A stretch of 64,000 nucleotides of DNA from Amycolatopsis cihanbeyliensis. Lineage in GTDB: Bacteria; Actinomycetota; Actinomycetes; Mycobacteriales; Pseudonocardiaceae. Under the pieces are notes generated by a model, which saw only the letters and a program-made list of their open reading frames with translations, ran no database searches and was not told the DNA's origin. Positions 24,547 to 35,298 of the stretch are shown here, in pieces. Position numbers and translations under genes: made by a program. The DNA lies in contig NZ_VFML01000002.1 of NCBI RefSeq assembly GCF_006715045.1, positions 558,001 to 622,000 on the forward strand, written 5' to 3'. Position 1 is the stretch's first letter, and every line of letters starts with the position of its first letter.

Positions 24547-25512
24547 ATGTTTGCCGTGTACGCGAAGGAACCCAACCCCGACGATCCGCTGGCCTCGCTC
24601 ACGGTCGGCGAGCGGCCCGATCCCGACCTCCCGGAGGGCTGGGTGAAGGTCGCGGTCAAGGCGGCCAGCCTGAACATGCACGACATCTGGACCCTCCGCG
24701 GGGTGGGCATCAAGCCGGACCAGTTCCCGATGATCCTCGGCTGTGACGGTGCCGGCGTGCTCGAGGACGGCAGCGAGGTCGTGCTGCACTCGGTGATCAA
24801 CGCCCCGGACTGGCACGGTGACGACACCCTCGACCCCAAGCGCACCCTGCTCACCGAGAAGTACCAGGGCAGCTTCGCCGAGCACATCGTGGTGCCGGCG
24901 CGCAACGTGCTGCCGAAGCCCGCGGGGCTGTCCTTCGCCGAGGCGGCCACGATGGGCACGGCCTGGCTCACCGCCTACCGGATGCTGTTCGTCAAGTCCG
25001 GGCTCCGCCCCGGCCAGACCTTCCTGGTGCAGGGGGCTTCCGGCGGGGTGGCCACGGCGTTGGTCCAACTCGGTCGCGCCGCGGGCTACCGGGTCTGGGT
25101 CACCGGGCGCACCGAGGAGAAACGGGCGCTGGCCGAACGACTCGGCGCGCACCAGAGCTTCGAGTCCGGAGCGCGGCTGCCCGAACGGGTCGACGCGGTC
25201 TTCGAGACCGTCGGCAAGGCGACCTGGGGGCATTCGGTGAAATCGCTCAAACCGGGCGGGATCATCGTGGTCTCCGGCGCCACCAGCGGGCCGGACGCCA
25301 TGGCCGAGCTGCAGCGGGTGTTCTTCCTGCAACTGCGGGTCGCCGGATCCACCATGGGCACCCGGGAGGAGCTGGCCAGCCTGCTGTCCTACGTCGACCT
25401 GGCGCGGATCCGGCCGCAGATCGGCGCCGAGCTGCCCCTCGAGGACGCCGAGCGCGGTTTCCGCGACATGCAGGCAGGTGAGACGGCCGGAAAAATCGTC
25501 TTCACCCGCTGA
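24547..25512 (+). CDS. Zinc-type alcohol dehydrogenase-like / quinone oxidoreductase
   Basis: 321-residue medium-chain dehydrogenase/reductase. The N-terminal GroES-like domain has ASLNMHDIWTLRGVG and PMILGCDGAGVLEDG; the Rossmann domain has the NADPH-binding VQGASGGVATALVQLGRAAG motif (about residues 160-179). Catalytic and structural zinc ligands of true alcohol dehydrogenases are not apparent, so a zinc-free quinone oxidoreductase-type activity is more likely. The ATG at 24547 is preferred; a GTG two codons upstream is an alternative. The gene is divergent from the barnase operon. Confidence 0.88.
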   Translation: MFAVYAKEPNPDDPLASLTVGERPDPDLPEGWVKVAVKAASLNMHDIWTLRGVGIKPDQFPMILGCDGAGVLEDGSEVVLHSVINAPDWHGDDTLDPKRTLLTEKYQGSFAEHIVVPARNVLPKPAGLSFAEAATMGTAWLTAYRMLFVKSGLRPGQTFLVQGASGGVATALVQLGRAAGYRVWVTGRTEEKRALAERLGAHQSFESGARLPERVDAVFETVGKATWGHSVKSLKPGGIIVVSGATSGPDAMAELQRVFFLQLRVAGSTMGTREELASLLSYVDLARIRPQIGAELPLEDAERGFRDMQAGETAGKIVFTR

Positions 25513-25605
25513 CCTGCGCAGACGCCCCGCCGACATCGCATGGAGACCGGTTTGTGATCGACGAACTCCAGCGGATACCCAGGATCTGTTGTCTAACCTG
25601 GATTC

Positions 25606-26628
25606 ATGACCGCAGTGCGGCGGGAGGCGACACCGGAACCGGCGGGCCATGAGCGGGCCGAGCCGGCGGAGATCCGGGTCGGTCACCGCCGGTTCGCCGG
25701 TTTCCGCACGCGGGTGCTGGAGGCCGGGCCCCGGCCCGCCGGCCGGAAGGGCAAGCGCCGCCGGTCCGTGGCGGAGCCGCCGGCGCCCCGCCTGGTACTG
25801 CTGCACGGCTACTGCGACTCCGCCGACACCTGGCGCGCGGTGCTCGCCGAGCTGGCCGCGGCGGGACGCCCCGCCGTCGCGGTCGACCTGCCCGGTTTCG
25901 GCGAGGCGGACGCGCTGCGGCCGGGTCCGATACTCCCCCAGCTGGACGCGTTCACCTCCGCGGTGCTCAACGAGCAGGCCGCCGTCGGAGGGGGCGGCGG
26001 GAGGACCACGGTCGTGCTCGCCGGTAACTCGCTCGGCGGCACCCTCGGCCTGCGTGCGGCGCAGAACCACCGGCTCCCGCTTGCCGGCGTGGCCTCGATC
26101 GCCGCCCCGGGCCTCGTCGACTCCTGGCTGGTCCGCGCGGTCGCGAAGTACCCGCTGCCGCTGCGGCTGTACTCCGCGCTTCCCGTGCCGGTGCCCGGAT
26201 TCCTGGTCCGCGCGGTGGCCCAGCAGGTGGTCCCCAAGCTGCTCTACGCCGATCCCGCCGCGGCACGGGAGGAGGAGGTCCGCCGCTTCACCGAGCTGTT
26301 CCCGGACTACCGGGCCACCACCACCAGACTGGAGCAGGCCCGCCAGCTCGTCGGCGAGCTGGCCGAGGCGTACCGGCTCGACCGGATCAGCACACCGCTG
26401 CTCGTCGTGGCCTGCGGCAAGGACAAGCTGGTCAGCCCCGACTCGGGGCGCAGGCTGCACGCGCTGGTGCCGCACAGCAGGCTGCTGGTCCGTGCGGACT
26501 GGGGGCACTGCCCGCAGCTGGACGACCCGACGGCGATCGCCGAACTGCTCGGCTTCTTCGCCGCCGACGCGCACCGGCGCCGCCATCGCGCGGGTCGGGC
26601 CCCGGGCGCCCGCGAGGTCGCGAGCTGA
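25606..26628 (+). CDS. Alpha/beta hydrolase (serine hydrolase)
   Basis: 340-residue alpha/beta hydrolase with a complete visible triad: nucleophile Ser in AGNSLGGTLG (about residue 144), acid in VACGKDKLVSPDSG (about residue 271) and His in DWGHCPQLDDP (about residue 305). HGYCDSADTW supplies the oxyanion hole. The first 60 residues are a basic, disordered-looking extension. A TAACCT hexamer ends about 6 nt before the ATG, so the message may be leaderless. Substrate unknown; lipase or esterase of small acyl esters is usual for this type. Confidence 0.88.
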   Translation: MTAVRREATPEPAGHERAEPAEIRVGHRRFAGFRTRVLEAGPRPAGRKGKRRRSVAEPPAPRLVLLHGYCDSADTWRAVLAELAAAGRPAVAVDLPGFGEADALRPGPILPQLDAFTSAVLNEQAAVGGGGGRTTVVLAGNSLGGTLGLRAAQNHRLPLAGVASIAAPGLVDSWLVRAVAKYPLPLRLYSALPVPVPGFLVRAVAQQVVPKLLYADPAAAREEEVRRFTELFPDYRATTTRLEQARQLVGELAEAYRLDRISTPLLVVACGKDKLVSPDSGRRLHALVPHSRLLVRADWGHCPQLDDPTAIAELLGFFAADAHRRRHRAGRAPGAREVAS

Positions 26629-26677
26629 GCAGGCCCCGCGGCGTACGGGGCGCCGGAGCAGGCGACTGCTCCGGCGG

Positions 26678-27739
26678 CTACTCCCCCAGCAGCCGGTTGC
26701 TCGCGCGGGTGATGGCGGCCGTCGCCTCCCGGCGCAGCCGCTCGATGATCTCCGCGGCCGTGCCCTCCCTCGCCTGGGAGTAGGTCTGACCCGCCCACAG
26801 CGACATGGCCTCGGGGTCGCCCGCCTTACCCGCGGCCGCCCGGATCGGCTTGCTGAGGTGGTGCAGATTCGGGTACGCGGCGGGCGCGTGTGCCGAGTGT
26901 TCCCGCAGGAACCGGTTCACCAGGCCGCGCGCGGGGCGGCCGCTGAACGCCCTGGTGAGGGCGGTCGGCCGGTCCGCATCGGCCAGCGCGCGACGCTGGG
27001 TGGGGTTGGTGCCCGCCTCCTCCGCACGGAGGAAGGCGGTGCCGAGCTGCGCGGCCACGGCGCCCGCGGCCAGCACCGCCGCGATGTCCGCCCCGTGCAC
27101 CAGGCCGCCGGTGGCGACCAGCGGAAGGTCCACCTCCGCGGAGACCAGCCGCAGTGCCGCGAGCATCCCGTAGAGCTCGCCGCCGACCGGGTCGTTCGCG
27201 TCGTCGGCGACCAGGGCGCGATGCCCACCGGCCTCGAACCCCTGCACGCACAGAGCGTCCGCGCCGGCGGCCGCGGCCTGCCGCGCCTCGGCCGGCGAGG
27301 TCACCGTGATCAGCACCGTGCTGCCCACCTCGTGCAGCCGCGTCACCTCCCGCGCGGAGGGGATGCCGAAGGTGAACGACACCATCGGATGGCGCCGGGC
27401 CACCAGCAGGTCGAGCTTGGCCGGGTAGGCGTCGTCGTCCCAGCGTGGCTGCCCCGGTTCCACCCCGTAGTGCCGTCCCTCCGCCGCCAGCCTGGCGCGG
27501 TAGTCGGTGAGGTCCGCCGACGCCTCGGCGCCGGGTACGAACAGGTTCACCCCGAACTCGCCGTCCCCGGCGAGCTCTGCGGTGCGGTCCAGTTGCCCGG
27601 CGAGTGCCTCCGCGCCGAGGTAGCCGCCTGCGAGAAACCCGAAACCACCGGCCCGCGTTGCCGCGGCCACCAGTTCCGGGGTGCTGGGGCCGCCGGCCAT
27701 CGGCGCGACGATCACCGGGAGACGAAGGTTGTCGAACAT
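26678..27739 (-). CDS. Nitronate monooxygenase / NAD(P)H-dependent flavin oxidoreductase
   Basis: 353-residue FMN-dependent TIM-barrel enzyme of the 2-nitropropane dioxygenase family. LPVIVAPMAGGPSTPELVAAA begins the barrel, ALCVQGFEAGGHRA is the FMN-phosphate/catalytic-histidine region (about residue 185), and LVATGGLVHGADIAAVLAAGAVAAQLGTAFL is the phosphate-binding segment (all quoted only as landmarks). Nitronates such as propionate-3-nitronate are the known substrates of the best-studied members. It stands alone between a convergent hydrolase gene and lepA. Confidence 0.9.
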   Translation of the reverse strand: MFDNLRLPVIVAPMAGGPSTPELVAAATRAGGFGFLAGGYLGAEALAGQLDRTAELAGDGEFGVNLFVPGAEASADLTDYRARLAAEGRHYGVEPGQPRWDDDAYPAKLDLLVARRHPMVSFTFGIPSAREVTRLHEVGSTVLITVTSPAEARQAAAAGADALCVQGFEAGGHRALVADDANDPVGGELYGMLAALRLVSAEVDLPLVATGGLVHGADIAAVLAAGAVAAQLGTAFLRAEEAGTNPTQRRALADADRPTALTRAFSGRPARGLVNRFLREHSAHAPAAYPNLHHLSKPIRAAAGKAGDPEAMSLWAGQTYSQAREGTAAEIIERLRREATAAITRASNRLLGE

Positions 27740-27823
27740 GCCATGAGCCTACGAACCGCGGCGCGGGCAGGTCGACGTCTCGTCCACCACACGGGGACCT
27801 GACCCGCGGCGGCACCGCCCCGC

Positions 27824-29686
<1,863 letters not shown>

Positions 29687-29798
29687 TCGTGTCCTCGGCG
29701 TTTGTCGGGGATGGCTGCCCCTATGATCCCACGTCCTGCGGGCAGGACTCCGGGTCATCCCCGATGCGGGGTGCCGGCGCCCGTGTTGTCCTCGAAGT

Positions 29799-30401
29799 AT
29801 GAACACCTCGATTACCGACGTGCTGGACCGGGCCTTCGGCCATCCACGTGGCCTGCTCGGCAGGTTCGGCGGCTCGGTGATGGCCCACGGCAACGCCGCG
29901 ACCGAACGTCAGGTCGTCGACATCGCCAAGCCCGGAGCGGAGGAGACCGTGCTGGTCGTCGGGCCCGGCCCGGGAGTGGGCCTGCGCTACGCCGCCGAGC
30001 GGGCCGGGCTGGTCATCGGCGTCGATCCCTCGGCGGAGATGCTGGAAACGTGCGGCAGGCGGTGCGCGGACGCGGTCACGGCGGAAAGGGTCCGGTTGCG
30101 CACCGGTTCAGCCGCCGCCACCGGCCAGGCCTCGACCTCGGTCGACGTCGTGCTCAGCGTGAACAACGTGCAGCTGTGGGACGACCGCGTCGCCGGCTTC
30201 ACCGAGCTGCGGCGGATCCTGCGGCCCGGCGGGAGACTCGTGCTGTCCGCGCACGAGAAATGGCTACCGGTGCCGCGGCACGCCCTCGCCGGGGAGGCCG
30301 AGGACGCGGGCTTCGCCGACGTGCAGACCTGGACCTGGCAGCCACCGGGGCCGCTGGCCACGACCGCCGCGCAGCTACGCGCCTACCGGCCCACCGGCTG
30401 A
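29799..30401 (+). CDS. Class I SAM-dependent methyltransferase
   Basis: 200-residue Rossmann-fold methyltransferase. Motif I is [17 protein letters not shown] (about residues 51-67), the acidic post-I is VIGVDPS, and motif II/III is [32 protein letters not shown] gives post-III. The substrate is unknown. It is divergent from lepA (112 nt) and ends 3 nt from the convergent type VII gene. Confidence 0.88.
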   Translation: MNTSITDVLDRAFGHPRGLLGRFGGSVMAHGNAATERQVVDIAKPGAEETVLVVGPGPGVGLRYAAERAGLVIGVDPSAEMLETCGRRCADAVTAERVRLRTGSAAATGQASTSVDVVLSVNNVQLWDDRVAGFTELRRILRPGGRLVLSAHEKWLPVPRHALAGEAEDAGFADVQTWTWQPPGPLATTAAQLRAYRPTG

Positions 30402-30404
30402 TCA

Positions 30405-31424
30405 CTACTGGTTCTGCTCGTTCTCCTGGACGGCCTTGTCGTAGTTCTCGTCGGCCTGGGCGTTCTCCTTCGCGTACCCGTAGCCCCCGACCCGGGCCAT
30501 GTTCCCGGGGCTGAAGGTGTCGGCGAAGCCGTCCCTGGGCCGCTTGGTCATCAGGTCGTCCACCCCGTCGGCGAAGTTCCGCACTCCCTGCGGGAGCTTG
30601 CCGGTGATGGCGCTGTTCCAGCCACCGACGGTGTCCTCCACCCTGCGCAGCGCGGAGCCGTTGCGGGCCGCGGTACGGCCGAGGGTCTTGGCGGTGTCGC
30701 CGAATCTCTTGGCCAGCTTGCCCAGCGCCTGCACCGCGCCACGCAGCTTGGCGAACTTGCTGAGGATGTTCGCCAGCTTGGTCAGCAGCTTGGAGATCTT
30801 GCCCGCGATCTTGCCCGCGGTGGCCGCGCCGCGGGCCACGGCCCAGCCGGTGAACGCGGCGATCGAGCCACCCAGGGTGAACCAGCTGCTGGCCAGCGCG
30901 GCGGCAGCGGCGAGCACGATCTCCGACACGACCTCGGCGATCAGGTCCCGGATGATCCCGCGCACGGTCGCCACCAGCATGCCGGAGCCCTGCACGGCCT
31001 GGGACACCGCGGTCGAGGCGCCGTCGAGGGACCCGATCTGCGCGGCAAGCTGCTCGGCGCTTTTGCGGTACTGGTCGGCGGCGTCGCCCTCCCAGCTCGG
31101 GATCTCCGACTTGACCGCCTTCCGGTACTGGTCGGCGACCTCGGCGACCTCCTTGCGGACGTCCTCCCCCCAGGTCGCGGCGATCCGGTTGATCGCGGCG
31201 GGGTCACCGGCCAGGTCGTCGAGGGGTTCACGGAGGAAGTCGAGATGCTCGATCAGCCACCCGATCCCGGCACTGAGCAGGCCGCCAAGCGGGTTGGCCA
31301 CGAAACCGAGCGCGTCCAGGCCGAGCGCGAGGCCGTCCATGGCCCAGTCCTCGGGGTTGTCCAGATCCTGCGCCGCCTGGTTCACCGTGTCCACGATGCC
31401 GGCGCCCGCGGTGTCTATACCCAT
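30405..31424 (-). CDS. WXG-motif type VII secretion-associated protein
   Basis: 339-residue protein. A WXG100-like helical hairpin occupies about residues 75-145, with the turn read as SWEGDAADQYRKSA (W-x-G). After it comes a hydrophobic, Ala/Gly-rich segment (about 155-205) that could insert into a membrane, then a Lys-rich helical region (KIAGKISKLLTKLANILSKFAKL in part) and an acidic tail ending in ENEQNQ. It is the last gene of a four-gene minus-strand group with an EspC-like and a YbaB-like gene, the usual company of secreted ESX substrates in Pseudonocardiales. No ESX core component (EccC, EccD) is in the window. There is no clear toxin domain. Confidence 0.82.
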   Translation of the reverse strand: MGIDTAGAGIVDTVNQAAQDLDNPEDWAMDGLALGLDALGFVANPLGGLLSAGIGWLIEHLDFLREPLDDLAGDPAAINRIAATWGEDVRKEVAEVADQYRKAVKSEIPSWEGDAADQYRKSAEQLAAQIGSLDGASTAVSQAVQGSGMLVATVRGIIRDLIAEVVSEIVLAAAAALASSWFTLGGSIAAFTGWAVARGAATAGKIAGKISKLLTKLANILSKFAKLRGAVQALGKLAKRFGDTAKTLGRTAARNGSALRRVEDTVGGWNSAITGKLPQGVRNFADGVDDLMTKRPRDGFADTFSPGNMARVGGYGYAKENAQADENYDKAVQENEQNQ

Positions 31425-31540
31425 GTCCGCGACTCCTCCTCGCTGCGCTCCTCAGCCCGCAGGCCGGACCTACGACGCTCGCTCGTCGTCACCCCGGAAC
31501 CCATGTCCGCGACTCCTCCTCGCTGCGCTCCTCAGCCCGC
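31419..31540. repeat. 42-bp perfect direct repeat, 80 bp apart, spanning a start codon
   Basis: The 42 bases at 31419-31460 recur identically at 31499-31540. On the minus strand each copy reads as a GAGGAGG Shine-Dalgarno followed by a start codon: the lower copy carries the real ATG (31424) of the WXG gene, and the upper one would start a 28-codon mini-ORF from 31504 that runs through the spacer and ends just inside the WXG gene. The spacer holds a hairpin ACGACG/CGTCGT (31472-31489). Confidence 0.85.
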
Positions 31541-31559
31541 GGAGTCGTCACCGCGAAAC

Positions 31560-31877
31560 TCATGGCGCCTTGCCCCCAATCTTGCTCAGCAGTTCCTCGA
31601 TCTCGTCCTCGACCAGCTGGTAGTTCTCCCCCGCGGCCTTGACGCCCTCGCCGAAGTCGGTGAGCCCGCTCGCCAGCTCGCTGATCGCGTCGGCGGTCTG
31701 CCGGATCTGCTCCTTGGCGTCACCGGCGAAAGCCTGCCCGATGATCCCGTAGGTCTCCATCCCGAGATCGACGCCGCCGCCTTTCTCGCCGGCCTTGCCC
31801 AGCTGGTCACCCAGCCTGCTCATGGTGGCGGAATGGGTCGCGAGGTCCTCGGTGGTCGACTTGAATCCTTCGCCCAT
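31560..31877 (-). CDS. EspC-like (PF10824-type) ESX-associated small protein
   Basis: 105-residue helical protein without WXG but with the layout of the ESX-1 secretion-associated EspC family: N-terminal KSTTEDLATHSATMSRLGDQLGKA helix, a Gly-rich turn (GEKGGGVDLG), FAGDAKEQIRQTADAISELASGL helix and an acidic coiled-coil end (VEDEIEELLSKIGG). It lies 9 nt from the YbaB-like gene and about 135 nt before the WXG protein gene. It is expected to be a secretion partner or chaperone of that protein. Confidence 0.82.
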   Translation of the reverse strand: MGEGFKSTTEDLATHSATMSRLGDQLGKAGEKGGGVDLGMETYGIIGQAFAGDAKEQIRQTADAISELASGLTDFGEGVKAAGENYQLVEDEIEELLSKIGGKAP

Positions 31878-31886
31878 CGCTCATCC

Positions 31887-32402
31887 TCACCGCAGGATGG
31901 AGCCGCCGTACGGCCCATCGTCGTCGCTGTCGTCGCGCCGCGGCCTGCGCGGCCCGGGCTGGGACTGGTCCGTGGCCGGGCGCATGATCGAGCCGCCCTC
32001 GTCCTCGGCCGGCCGCGGCTCGGGCTCCGTCCCCGGTTCCTCGGCCAGCGCGGTGTCCATCTGGTCGCGCAGGAAGTCCATCGCGTCCGACTCGCCGACC
32101 AGTGGCAGCAGCGCGTCCTGGGTCTGCGCCGCGGCCTGGGCGTGCGCCGCCTGGATGGTCTGCGTGATCGTCGCCGCGAGGCGTTGATGGCCCAGTTCCA
32201 TCGCCCGCGGGCTCAGATCCAGCTTCTCCAGCCGCCCACCGGGCGCCAGCACCACCGAGACCGCCCCGTCCGGGCTGGCGGCGCGGCCACGCACGTTCTT
32301 GATCTGCTCCTGGGTCTGTTCCGCCTGGCGCTGGATCTCACCAACGCGTTGGGTGTAGTCGGCGAGCCACTGCTCGGCACGTCCCATACCTTCCGCTGCC
32401 AC
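31887..32402 (-). CDS. YbaB/EbfC-family protein of the type VII module
   Basis: About 171 residues. A coiled-coil N-terminal half (EQWLADYTQRVGEIQRQAEQ onward) and the strand-rich SPDGAVSVVLAPGGRLEKLDLS segment are the YbaB/EbfC fold, whose founding members bind DNA as dimers. A disordered acidic and Pro-rich tail (from about residue 130) is added. In actinomycetes this version is found mostly beside ESX-type genes. The start is taken as the GTG at 32402, because GGAAGGGG sits at a proper distance; an in-frame ATG at 32387 is the alternative, with a Shine-Dalgarno that is too close. Confidence 0.82.
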   Translation of the reverse strand: MAAEGMGRAEQWLADYTQRVGEIQRQAEQTQEQIKNVRGRAASPDGAVSVVLAPGGRLEKLDLSPRAMELGHQRLAATITQTIQAAHAQAAAQTQDALLPLVGESDAMDFLRDQMDTALAEEPGTEPEPRPAEDEGGSIMRPATDQSQPGPRRPRRDDSDDDGPYGGSILR

Positions 32403-32425
32403 GGCAGCCCCTTCCGTTCGTCGCC

Positions 32426-33643
32426 CTACGACGGCCGCGACCCGCCCGCGGTTCCCGGTCCCGCCGTTGCTTTCTCCTGGTGCCCGGCCAGCAGCCTGCG
32501 CATCCGATCGTGCGGGCTCTCGACGGTGCCCAGCCAGACCGCGGCAAGACCCCCGAGCAGCACAGCGTCCCGGACGCAGGCCAGCCACACCAGCGTCGAC
32601 CCCTGCGCCGGTGCCTCGACCACGGCGCGCACCAGCGCCACCACGGCCAGCGCCAGCAACAGCAGGCCGCCAGACAGGGAGAACGCCAGATGCCTGCGCC
32701 TGCTCGCGGCGAGCTTGTCCAGCCGCTCCCGCACCCGCCGCTCGGGTGCGGACTTACCGGGCAGGTTGCGGGCCAGGTAGGCGGGACCGTACCGGGCGGT
32801 CCGCGCGGCATCGGTGCGGGTGCCCGCCGCCATGGCCAGCAACAACAACCCGAGGGCGAGGCCGACGACCACCGTTCCGGTGGCAGGTGGGTCCACCAGC
32901 AGTGCCCGTTCGACCTGCGGCCACGGCGAGACGAACTCGACCGCGCGAGGCGCGTCGAACCGCGGGATCGCCAGCACCGGCACCAGCAGCACCAGCAGCA
33001 GGCACCAGGCCGCGAGCAGCCACAGCCGGACGGTGATCCGCGGTAGCGGGGCCCCCGCCCGGTCGGCCGGGGTGAGCGGCCACTCCCGTTCCTTGCGCTG
33101 GTGGGCCGCACGCTGCTGGGCCGCGCCGGTGCGCACGGCTTCCGGCGGCCCACCGGAAGCGCCGCCCCCGGCGGGGCGGATGACCCGGTAGGCGGCGTGC
33201 CCCGCGACCAGCCCCACGACCAGCACCAGGCCGCCGACCGCCAGCAGTATCGGCAGCCGCAGCGTCGAGTACCAGGCACTGTCATTGCGGCCGACGTACG
33301 GTTCGCCGCGATGGTCGGGCAGGTCGAGGTAGACCGGTACCGGGCCCGTGTCCGCGGGGCTCAGCTGCCCCGGCGGGAACTCGCGCTGCTCGGTGGTGCC
33401 GTCCGACCAGCGCACCTCGGCCATGCACCGGTAGGTGGTGCCGATGCCGTAAACGCTGACCGGCCCGTGTTCGGTGCAGCCGGCGACGGTGGCGGTACCG
33501 AGCCGGTCCACCTCGGCCGCACCACCGTGGGTGACCCTGGCGGCGGTCGCCAGCGCCAGGAGCCCGGCCAGCAGCAACAGGACCAGCACCACGGCCCGCA
33601 CCAGTCTCCCGGCGAACGTGCCGTTGCTCGGAGTCCAAGACAC
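32426..33643 (-). CDS. Membrane protein of the type VII module, unknown function
   Basis: 405-residue protein with about six membrane segments: residues 13-34, 126-148, 206-226, 255-272, 323-342 and 352-370. Between the first two lies an extracytoplasmic domain of about 90 residues that begins with VTHGGAAEVDRLG and contains a pair of cysteines (AGCTEHG and YRCMAEV) in a repeated DUF3592-like strand pattern. The C-terminus is cytoplasmic and basic. It heads the four-gene group leading to the YbaB-like, EspC-like and WXG genes, so it may be an accessory of secretion. I do not recognise a catalytic motif. Confidence 0.75.
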   Translation of the reverse strand: MSWTPSNGTFAGRLVRAVVLVLLLLAGLLALATAARVTHGGAAEVDRLGTATVAGCTEHGPVSVYGIGTTYRCMAEVRWSDGTTEQREFPPGQLSPADTGPVPVYLDLPDHRGEPYVGRNDSAWYSTLRLPILLAVGGLVLVVGLVAGHAAYRVIRPAGGGASGGPPEAVRTGAAQQRAAHQRKEREWPLTPADRAGAPLPRITVRLWLLAAWCLLLVLLVPVLAIPRFDAPRAVEFVSPWPQVERALLVDPPATGTVVVGLALGLLLLAMAAGTRTDAARTARYGPAYLARNLPGKSAPERRVRERLDKLAASRRRHLAFSLSGGLLLLALAVVALVRAVVEAPAQGSTLVWLACVRDAVLLGGLAAVWLGTVESPHDRMRRLLAGHQEKATAGPGTAGGSRPS

Positions 33644-33685
33644 GCGGGGAAGTCTGGCACATGAGGCCGCCCGCGTTCAGCGGAA

Positions 33686-34066
33686 TCAGCGACCGCGCAC
33701 ATCCACCCGGAGCGGGTGGTCGGCAGGGATCTCCACCAGCACGATCCGGGTACCGTCCGGATCGGTGATCCATGCCTCGTCCAGGCCCCAGGGCTCGCGT
33801 CGGGCCTCCCGCTCGACCGGCGCGCCCCTGGCCCGCACCTCCTCCAGGGTCGCCGCGAGATCGCGGACCTGCAGCCACAGGGCAACGTCCGGGCTCGGCC
33901 CGGCTTCCCCGCTACCGACGACCTCGAGGAATCCCTGGCCGAGGAAGAACACCGTGCCCACGGCGAACTCGCGGTAGATGGCCAGCTCCAGCACGTCGCG
34001 GTAGAACTCGATCGATGCCTGCGGCCGCCTCGGCTTCAACAACACTCGGCTGCTCAGGACCTCCAT
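33686..34066 (-). CDS. VOC-family (glyoxalase/bleomycin-resistance fold) protein
   Basis: 126-residue single VOC domain made of two beta-alpha-beta-beta-beta units: RVLLKPRRPQASIEFYRDVLELAIYREF at the start and EEVRARGAPVEREARREPWGLDEAWITDPDGTRIVLVEIP at the end (landmarks only). The late glutamate in VLVEIP is a usual metal ligand; the first-strand position is Leu/Lys rather than His, so metal binding may be incomplete. Function is unknown; possible drug binding or lyase activity. Confidence 0.85.
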   Translation of the reverse strand: MEVLSSRVLLKPRRPQASIEFYRDVLELAIYREFAVGTVFFLGQGFLEVVGSGEAGPSPDVALWLQVRDLAATLEEVRARGAPVEREARREPWGLDEAWITDPDGTRIVLVEIPADHPLRVDVRGR

Positions 34067-34093
34067 CCCTCCTGCCTACCTTGCCGACGGTGG

Positions 34094-34960
34094 TCAGGCC
34101 AGCGCGAGCGCGGTGATCCCGGCCAGCACCACCCCCGATCCGGTGATCCGGCGCACCGGGTTCGCCTCGCCGAGCATCCACCATGCGGCCAGCCCACCGA
34201 GCACGATGCTGAGCTCGCGCATCGGCGCGACCAGACTCACCGGGGCCATCCGCATGGCGAACAGCACCAGCAGGTAGGCCGCCGGCGACAGCAGCCCGAC
34301 CAGCAGCACCTCGCTGCGATGCCGCCGCCAGAGCGCGCCGACCTGCCGTGGCGCGGCCGCCACGGCAGGCGCGAGCAGAAGGCTCTGCAGCAGCGCACCG
34401 GTGCCGAAGTAGACGAAGGGCGGCACGGCCAGCGCGGTCACGGCGTACGCGTCCCACAGGGTGTAGCCGGCGATCACCGCGCCGGTCAGCAGGCCGTATC
34501 CGATGCCGGCTCGGCGGGCACGGCCGCCGGACGTCGTGCCCGAGCCGCCCGAGCTGATCACCAGCACCCCGGTGATCACCAGCGCCGCACCGGCGACGCC
34601 GAGCGGCCCCGGACGTTCCCCCAGCAGCAGGACCGCGGCCAGCACGGACAGCAGCGGGCCGGTACCGCGGGCGAGCGGGTAGACCACGGAGAGATCCCCG
34701 GCGGCGTAGCCACGCTGCAGCACGACGCCGTACACCACGTGCAACACCGCGGTGACTGCCGCCGCGAGCAGCCAACTCGGGCGTGCGGGTTCGTCGCCGA
34801 ACAGCAGGAACCAGCCGACGACCGGCGCGAGGGCCACCGCGGAGACGGTGTAGTACAGCCAGACGAACCGGGCGCCACCCGGAACCCGCTTGGCCACCAG
34901 GTTCCAGCAGGCGTGCCCGACGGCCGCGAGGAGGACGAGCAGGACAGCGGTGCCGTGCAT
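34094..34960 (-). CDS. EamA/DMT-family transporter
   Basis: 288-residue drug/metabolite transporter with ten hydrophobic segments in two EamA repeats (about residues 3-130 and 145-285). GHACWNLVAKRV at the N-terminus, YPLARGTGPLLSVLAAVLLLGERPG and APMRELSIVLGGLAAWWMLGEA are the repeated signatures that end in a conserved Glu. The start is ATG 34960, with AGAAGGG upstream; the longer open frame crosses the intergenic region. Substrate is not predictable; amino acids or metabolites are typical. Confidence 0.9.
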   Translation of the reverse strand: MHGTAVLLVLLAAVGHACWNLVAKRVPGGARFVWLYYTVSAVALAPVVGWFLLFGDEPARPSWLLAAAVTAVLHVVYGVVLQRGYAAGDLSVVYPLARGTGPLLSVLAAVLLLGERPGPLGVAGAALVITGVLVISSGGSGTTSGGRARRAGIGYGLLTGAVIAGYTLWDAYAVTALAVPPFVYFGTGALLQSLLLAPAVAAAPRQVGALWRRHRSEVLLVGLLSPAAYLLVLFAMRMAPVSLVAPMRELSIVLGGLAAWWMLGEANPVRRITGSGVVLAGITALALA

Positions 34961-35298
34961 GAAGTACCCTTCTGCACCTTCCGCGGGCGCGGAAGGTCGG
35001 ATACTCCAGGCTTTTGTCCCGTCATATGAACGGCGCGACCATCCGGGCCGGCCGATGGTGCCGCTCGGACCAGTCTCGCCGCCCCTGGTTGTGGTCCGGC
35101 TGGCGGAGCGGCGACGGAACCCTAGGCACTTGTGCCCCAACCCTACTCGAGGACACCGCCGGAAGGGCGCCCGCGGAGGGCGTGTACGCTGTTCAGCCGT
35201 TGCCGTGTGGCATTCCGCCAGGGAGGAAGCCTGCCGCCAGCCGGTCAGGGCCACGACAACGCGGCACGAAACCATCCGACATCACGAGGAGCGCCAGC
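34961..35298. other. Intergenic region ahead of rpsT
   Basis: 338 bases between divergent EamA and rpsT genes. Open frames here are short and have no recognisable coding character. A TACGCT hexamer near 35185 is a possible -10 box for rpsT, which would give a leader of about 100 nt; I see no clear -35 match. GAGGA at 35286-35290 is the rpsT Shine-Dalgarno. Confidence 0.4.

Noticed and set aside
30405..31424. Polymorphic-toxin reading of the WXG protein
   Set aside because: The C-terminal part shows no nuclease, deaminase or ADP-ribosyltransferase motif, and no immunity gene follows.
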